Source: Paraspadella gotoi
Lineage: Eukaryota > Chaetognatha
DNA length: 64,000 bases
Reading direction: 5' to 3'
Assembly (NCBI GenBank): GCA_051294375.1
Contig: CM119267.1
Location: 26,055,293-26,119,292, forward strand
Below, piece by piece: positions 59,439 through 64,000 of the stretch. Within the stretch, counting starts at the first letter, position 1, and each line of letters begins with the position of its first letter. The notes under the pieces are model-generated. The model did not search any database. It had not been told where the DNA came from and was given only the letters and a program-made list of their open reading frames with translations. The position numbers and the translations under genes are program-made.

Positions 59439-59809
59439 CTTTCTCCAAGGCGAGTTTGAGCTCTCCGGGTGGTGATGCAACCAGGCTGTGAGGAGAGACG
59501 CGAAGAGGTCCCCGTCCCCGTGAAATGAGCCTCCAGTTTGGGAATCGAAGACGCTGAGTACTCGAGGGGATCGTCGAAGAGGGCGAGAGGCGACTTGCCA
59601 GTCCTACTAAGGAAATCAGGAGGACGAAGTCGATAAAGTCAATATGGTGATCACACACATAATTTAAGAGTCTTTAAATTGAATAAACTCACACAAAGAT
59701 CTCTCGTCGCCACCCAAGTTAGTCGAGGAAATGACGACGGTTCCAACTCCTTTGGAATGAAAAAAATCGACGGCTCTCCACGTCGATTTCATGTCTGTGA
59801 TTTTTACGC
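59439..59809 (-). CDS. PDXK: Pyridoxal kinase (PDXK), two internal exons
   Basis: PDXK phosphorylates pyridoxal and related B6 vitamers in the cytosol using ATP. The upstream exon (59809 to about 59695) encodes VKITDMKSTWRAVDFFHSKG, then VGTVVISSTNLGG. The next exon (about 59606-59439) encodes TGKSPLALFDDP, IPKLEAHFTGTGDLFASLL, then TAWLHHHP and, after a frame break, ELKLALEK. GTGDLF is the conserved ribokinase-fold motif whose Asp is catalytic; human PDXK reads FVGTGDLFAAMLLAW. The frame break is one missing base near 59461-59466 (GGAGAG where GGAGGAG would keep frame), probably a sequence error. The exact donor of the first exon is uncertain (GTGTGA or GTGAGT). The final exon is on the plus strand at 60504. 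Earlier exons are not visible. Confidence 0.82.
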
Positions 59810-59983
59810 CTGAATTTTAAGTATCGTGCGTGATAAACTTATCTGACACAATTCTTTAGCTTTTTTAAATAACAACGCTTTATTCAATTCAATATTAGGA
59901 AAATTAGAATTTAATTTAATTATTTTGTCCTCGAAATCGATATTCTATTACTATTACTGACCAGTCAATAATTCGGCCTCGAA

Positions 59984-60008
59984 NNNNNNNNNNNNNNNNN
60001 NNNNNNNN
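59984..60008. other. Assembly gap of 25 N
   Basis: 25 N between pyridoxal kinase exons that lie on opposite strands. Confidence 1.
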
Positions 60009-60048
60009 TAGAGTCGGGATCTGCTGATAAGCAAATCCGACTAAAAAT
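60009..60048 (+). mobile_element. Helentron-like element, 3-prime end only
   Basis: TAGAGTCGGGATCTGCTG, hairpin partner AGCAAATCCGACT, then AAAAAT. The rest lies in the gap. Confidence 0.65.
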
Positions 60049-60087
60049 ATCATTTAAAAATTTTAGCTAATTATATACTTATAAGTT

Positions 60088-60275
60088 GGGATAATTCTTT
60101 CTTTTCGTTGTTTTTAATTTTAGAGAAAGCAAAGTATTTTTGAAAATATTACAACGATTTTTATTAAAAGACGGACATTTGAATGCTGATGAAGGCTTGA
60201 AGCCAACAAGCCGAAACATGTCCGTCTTTTAATAAAAATCGTTGTAAAATTTTCAAAAATAATTTGCTTTCTCTA
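60088..60275 (+). mobile_element. Foldback retroelement with hammerhead-like core, 13-bp target duplication
   Basis: Flanked by ATACTTATAAGTT at 60075-60087 and 60276-60288. Layout: 34-nt pyrimidine-rich leader ending TTTTAG, left arm (about 60121-60177), core, right arm (about 60218-60275). The arms are near-perfect inverted repeats of about 55 bp. The core reads GAATG-CTGATGA-A, stem GGCTT/AAGCC with a 9-nt loop, GAAAC-ATGTC. CTGATGA, GAAA and the GTC cleavage triplet are the hammerhead consensus. ACATGT is self-complementary, so stem III could form between two units. An extra A before stem II departs from the consensus. Confidence 0.7.
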
Positions 60276-60503
60276 ATACTTATAAGTTATAATTATATTT
60301 ATATATAGCTTATTAGTAAAAAATCGTCATCACTATTATTTGGACTTTTTTACACCAAAATCACGATGAATGAAGTTTGATAACTTAGATTTTTTAAATT
60401 TTTATATTTCCTAATACTCCGTTTGCATTCACTAAAACATTTGAAACCGTGTAATTCGTGGAAAAAAATGTGAGGTCGACTTACTTTCTATTTCCCTCAT
60501 CAG

Positions 60504-60673
60504 TGCTGAGCACCATGTCGGCGGTGCTGCGCCGAACGCTTGAAATGGGGCGGAGGCTCGCTGGCGGCGAAACCCCCGGCGTCGCTCATTTAGAGCTCAA
60601 ACTCATTCAGAGTCGAAAAGACATCGAGGAACCTGGAATCTGCGTTCGAGTAGATCCCGTAGAGACGGATTAG
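60504..60673 (+). CDS. PDXK: Pyridoxal kinase (PDXK), last exon
   Basis: After acceptor CTCATCAG, two bases complete a valine codon begun in the minus-strand exon (EK-V), then LSTMSAVLRRTLEMGRRLAG, a short linker, LELKLIQSRKDIEEP and a stop at 60671-60673. Human PDXK ends with a closely matching LELRMVQSKRDIEDP. The phase fits the 59439 exon exactly. The strand conflict across the 25-N gap shows a misoriented contig or an inversion. Confidence 0.85.
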
Positions 60674-60934
60674 TCAAGGATTCCTAACGAATTCCGACGC
60701 CAACTACTGCGATTATTTAGTTATACTTAGACTTAAAGCATAGCTTTTGGTGTGTGATTTAAAATCGATCGAGCAAACCGAGATTCTTGGTATTTTCGCT
60801 ACATCATTCAGCTGATAACTTTTATGGTCTCTCATGTTTTGTTCAATTGTTTTCTAAATTCGAACATTTAAGTGAGTTCGGAAGTTGTTTTTCAATAACC
60901 AGTATAATTACCATATTTTCTTTGCGTAATATAT

Positions 60935-60940
60935 AATAAA
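60935..60940 (+). promoter_or_regulatory. PDXK: Possible PDXK polyadenylation signal
   Basis: AATAAA 262 bp after the stop codon. Inferred only from position. Confidence 0.35.
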
Positions 60941-61922
60941 TTTTAGATGATTAGTCATTCAAGATTTTAAACCAAGTTATATCAAATTTTATCATTATGA
61001 AATCGGTTTTTTTTTCTTAATCTCAATCTTAAGTCACTATGGCGTGGGGATTTGCATGCGTCCCATTTTCTTTTGTTGCTCAACTCTAGTATATTTTTAT
61101 AAATTTATTTTTGTTGGAATTATTTTTATGGAATAAACATAATGATTATTTTTTTATTTTTATTAATTTTTGTAAGCGTTTAGTTGAGACCGTAACGCCG
61201 TGATTTAGCAAGTCAAAGGAAAGTGAATGGAGAAGTTAACTCAGTAGTCTTATTGACGAAAGTGAAGCCTCCGTTGATTTTAAGAAAATGAGTCTATTCA
61301 ATGCTTTTCTGAATCGAGAGCCGCCCCTAGCACCGCCCCCGGGGAAGGAGATTCTGAAGGATGACATACTTGACTGAATCGCGGAAGTAAATGTAGGAGT
61401 TGGACTCGGGTTTATGAATTATATATTATTTGTTATTTTTCTTATTTATAAACTTTATACGACAAAGAAACGCGGTTGAGCCTTCTGATTTAAATGAAGT
61501 CTCAGTTTAGTCAAAAATCAAGCTATTGAAATAGAATATTTTTATCGTCGCAATCGCTTGCTCTCTCATTATCTCTCTTTTTCTATCTCAGTTCGGACTA
61601 TAACTTTTATACCATAAACATTTTTATTTCTTAAAAAATATATTGGAAAAAAAGATTTTGAGCATGTAGAATTTTAGATCTGGAAATAGAGAACAAATTT
61701 TGAATTTTCAAAAAAATCAGCTTTTAGCTATTTGATTTTATTACAATCTGATTTTTTTTTTATCTTTTATTTTAGAATAAAAATAAAATTCTCAATGAGC
61801 ATAGGTCAGTTCATTTTTTTCTGATTTTTAAAAAAAGACTTAATATTTTTTTAATTTTAGTTAATATTTATACTTTTATAAATAAAACAAAGCTTATATG
61901 AATGTATAAAGATAAAGGAGAT

Positions 61923-62178
61923 GAATTGGAATGGTAAAAGTATAAAAAGTAAGAAGCTTGGAGAAAAAGTAAGTTAAGAATGAGCGATCAAAAAGGAAAA
62001 CAAGAAATAGATTGATAGAAAGTAAAATAAATAGGGATATTGAGTAAGAAAAAGAAAGTCATTGTTGTTATTATGTTATACTTATTATTGTTATTATTAT
62101 TATTATATATTTTTACTTTTTAAAATAAATAATTAAAATTATTTTTTATTTTTTATTTAAATTAATTTTTACCAGAAT
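61923..62178. repeat. 256-bp duplicate of the contig D end
   Basis: Same as 50664-50919 and same orientation. Confidence 0.88.
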
Positions 62179-63240
62179 GATTTTGTCCAAACTTAGGATT
62201 AAGCTCAATCAACCTCTTTTCTGGCCACACACAAAATTTTAGATCAATCCATCAATTTACTCAAGTGTAATGATCGGTTAAAATTACTGATGGATGGACA
62301 AATGAATAAATGTATGGAAAGGGAAGGATTCAATTTTTTTAAATTATTTTTTATAAATTAGTATTCTAAGATGAACCAAGTAATTTACCAACAAAATATG
62401 AGGGGTGGACAGATGAACGGATAAAATGGTTTATAGAATTAAACTATTATAAGAAAAAAAATTTTTATATATTTTTTTTTTATTATCCTATATTTAGTCA
62501 TATCCTAACTACCAAATATTATTTTGTATTGATTTTTTTTTATATATGAAAAAATATGATGTTTCATATAACCTATTCAGAAATAACGATTTCAATCACC
62601 GATTTTTTTTAATGTATTTATATTTTTAAATTTTATTTATTTAATTTATCTCTCTTTCCTTCTTTTTATATTATATATTAATTAATTATTAATTTTTTTA
62701 TTATTTTTATTTTTATTATTGGAAAGTTTAACTGTTTAACTTAAGCTTGTTTATCAAGTTAATTGGGAGGGCCGCCGTCCCTTTTTTTTTTAATTCGAAG
62801 ATTAAAGAGACTCGAGTCGGCGAAGTCGACAACGAGGGGCGTGTTTGCTGCGTCTGCAGCGTCTTCGGAGTCCGTTGCTGCTGACGTCAACCAAAACAAA
62901 CAACGCGACCTTCCAACGCTTTTGGTTTGGATGACCCATGACAATTCTACCTCTTAATATTGTTTCCTTATTCAGTTAATGAGTATTTGTTTTTCCTCGT
63001 TCACCTTTCTCTTTGACAACTGCCAATGATTCGAAAATTTTCGTTACTAGTTCGAGTTCGAGTTCAAAGTTGTTGCTTTTTTTTCCTTACACAAAAAAAT
63101 AATTTGTTTGATTACAATTTTTAAAACTAAATTACATTCGCCGACCGGGATTTTGAGGTCGGTTATACCGGTTGGTTACGCCGTAACTTACGGACGTCGA
63201 ATAGTAAAGTTACCCCTAAATTATTATAATTTTTGGAATA

Positions 63241-63685
63241 TTTTTTAGTTGGATCTGCTTTCAGCAGATCCCGACTCTATAATTCACTTTGTCGGTCCGC
63301 CCCCTCAATCTTGTCGGGCATTCACTTATATCATGTCAGAACATCGAATTATGATAAATTATGCAAAAAAAAACGATGTCTGTCCGTCCGTCCGTCCGTC
63401 CGTCCCACCTTAGCAAAAAACACCAATTACTCGTGATTGGATAGATGGATTGGAATGAAATTTTGTGTGTGGGTAGGGAAGTGTGTGATTGAGCTGGATA
63501 TGAAGTTTCGATGGAATCGTCCGAGTGGAAATGAGTTTAAATGGAAAAAACAAAAAAATATATTTCACTATTTAAACACCAATTACTCATGAGTGGATGG
63601 GGCGATTGACTTGAAATTTTGTATTTAGGTAGAAAGGTGTGTGAATAAACTGGAAATCAAGTTTCGATGGAATCGTTTGAGTGGA
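63241..63685 (-). mobile_element. Helentron-like element, 3-prime part
   Basis: Hairpin GGATCTGCTTTCAGCAGATCC at 63251-63271, CCGT microsatellite 63380-63402, two body units. It is interrupted at GAGTGGA (63685) by TGTTAGATCC. Confidence 0.78.
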
Positions 63686-64000
63686 TGTTAGATCCAAAGA
63701 CTCGCGAATCGTGATATATGAGTTCGAATTTACTCGTCACAAGGATTTATCGTTTGGATCATTTCGTCATTCGTGCTTTAGTTTATTCATTGGTTTTTGA
63801 GTTTATACTGATTTTTGTAATTCTTTTGTGTTTAAATAATTCTTTATTGTACTGTTTGAATATCTATATGCTTTGATTATTTTATTAAGGTACCCTTTTT
63901 AAACTCTTCATAAACTCAGAGAAATAAAGAGACTATTTGATCGTCGATCTGCTCAAGCCACCAAATCATGCCTTTGAAGAATCTCTGGACTACCGAAGCA
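63686..64000 (+). mobile_element. Possible LTR insertion start
   Basis: A new sequence starting TGTTAGATCCAAAG interrupts the Helentron-like element. It contains GAATATCTATATGCTTTGAT and a GGTACC block shared with 56300-56338. The TG start fits an LTR. The rest lies beyond the window. Confidence 0.35.

Larger units (their letters stand above)
60674..63240. other. 3-prime side of PDXK and AT-rich region
   Basis: Possible polyadenylation signals AATAAA at 60935-60940 and 61132-61137. A short frame at 61288-61377 reads MSLFNAFLNREPPLAPPPGK and stops after LKDDILD; not recognised. 61923-62178 duplicates the start of contig D. 62200-62430 is a diverged Helentron-like remnant. 62760-62960 is a GC-richer patch open on both strands, with no recognised product. 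Confidence 0.45.

Noticed and set aside
61288-61377. Small protein beginning MSLFNAFLNREPP
   Set aside because: Only 29 codons, in what is probably PDXK downstream sequence, with no recognised family; mentioned under the region but not called.
62759-62957. GC-richer patch open on both strands as a gene
   Set aside because: No recognisable family, no clear splice context and frames in both directions. I could not support a coding call.

Overview
This is eukaryotic nuclear DNA, AT-rich and crowded with repeats. Short GC-richer coding exons are separated by long AT-rich introns. Gene content and intron density point to an invertebrate animal; an arthropod is my guess, but nothing here proves the group. 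The window is a scaffold of five contigs joined by runs of N: A 1-2873, B 2974-22644, C 22670-50563, D 50664-59983 and E 60009-64000. Two joins are 100 N and two are 25 N.

Four housekeeping genes can be read by splicing. RTN4IP1-like mitochondrial oxidoreductase is complete: eight exons on the minus strand, 8758-15271, with every phase matching. A PLC X-domain protein gene starts downstream of it on the same strand (6951-6620), but only two exons are visible. RCE1, the CAAX prenyl protease, has its amino-terminal part on the plus strand at 641-879 and its other four exons on the minus strand at 48170-48020, 43174-43056, 38964-38862 and 15758-15604. Pyridoxal kinase has two exons on the minus strand (59809-59439) and its last exon on the plus strand (60504-60673). 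The last two genes therefore show that contigs are joined in conflicting orientation, or that real inversions have broken the genes. Reversing 2974-50563 repairs RCE1; reversing contig D alone repairs pyridoxal kinase.

An 11.3 kb block occurs twice in direct tandem (25289-36633 and 36634-47819). It carries RCE1 exons 3 and 4. Both exons are intact in the right copy and each has a one-base frame break in the left copy. I read this mainly as a false duplication from an unpolished contig end, though a real decaying duplication is possible.

Most other DNA is transposon-derived. The main family is a non-autonomous Helentron/Helitron-like element with a 3-prime hairpin, an internal CCGT microsatellite and internal minisatellites. 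There are also two tRNA-like SINE families, a broken Ty3/gypsy element with a TTAA-flanked MITE inside its integrase region, a hAT-like MITE with an 8-bp target duplication, and LTR and LINE fragments.

The most intriguing item is a small foldback retroelement of 170-190 bp. Its centre carries a hammerhead-ribozyme-like core (CTGATGA, stem II, GAAAC). Two copies have clean 13- and 17-bp target duplications and two older copies are decayed. It may be a Penelope-related retrozyme-like unit.
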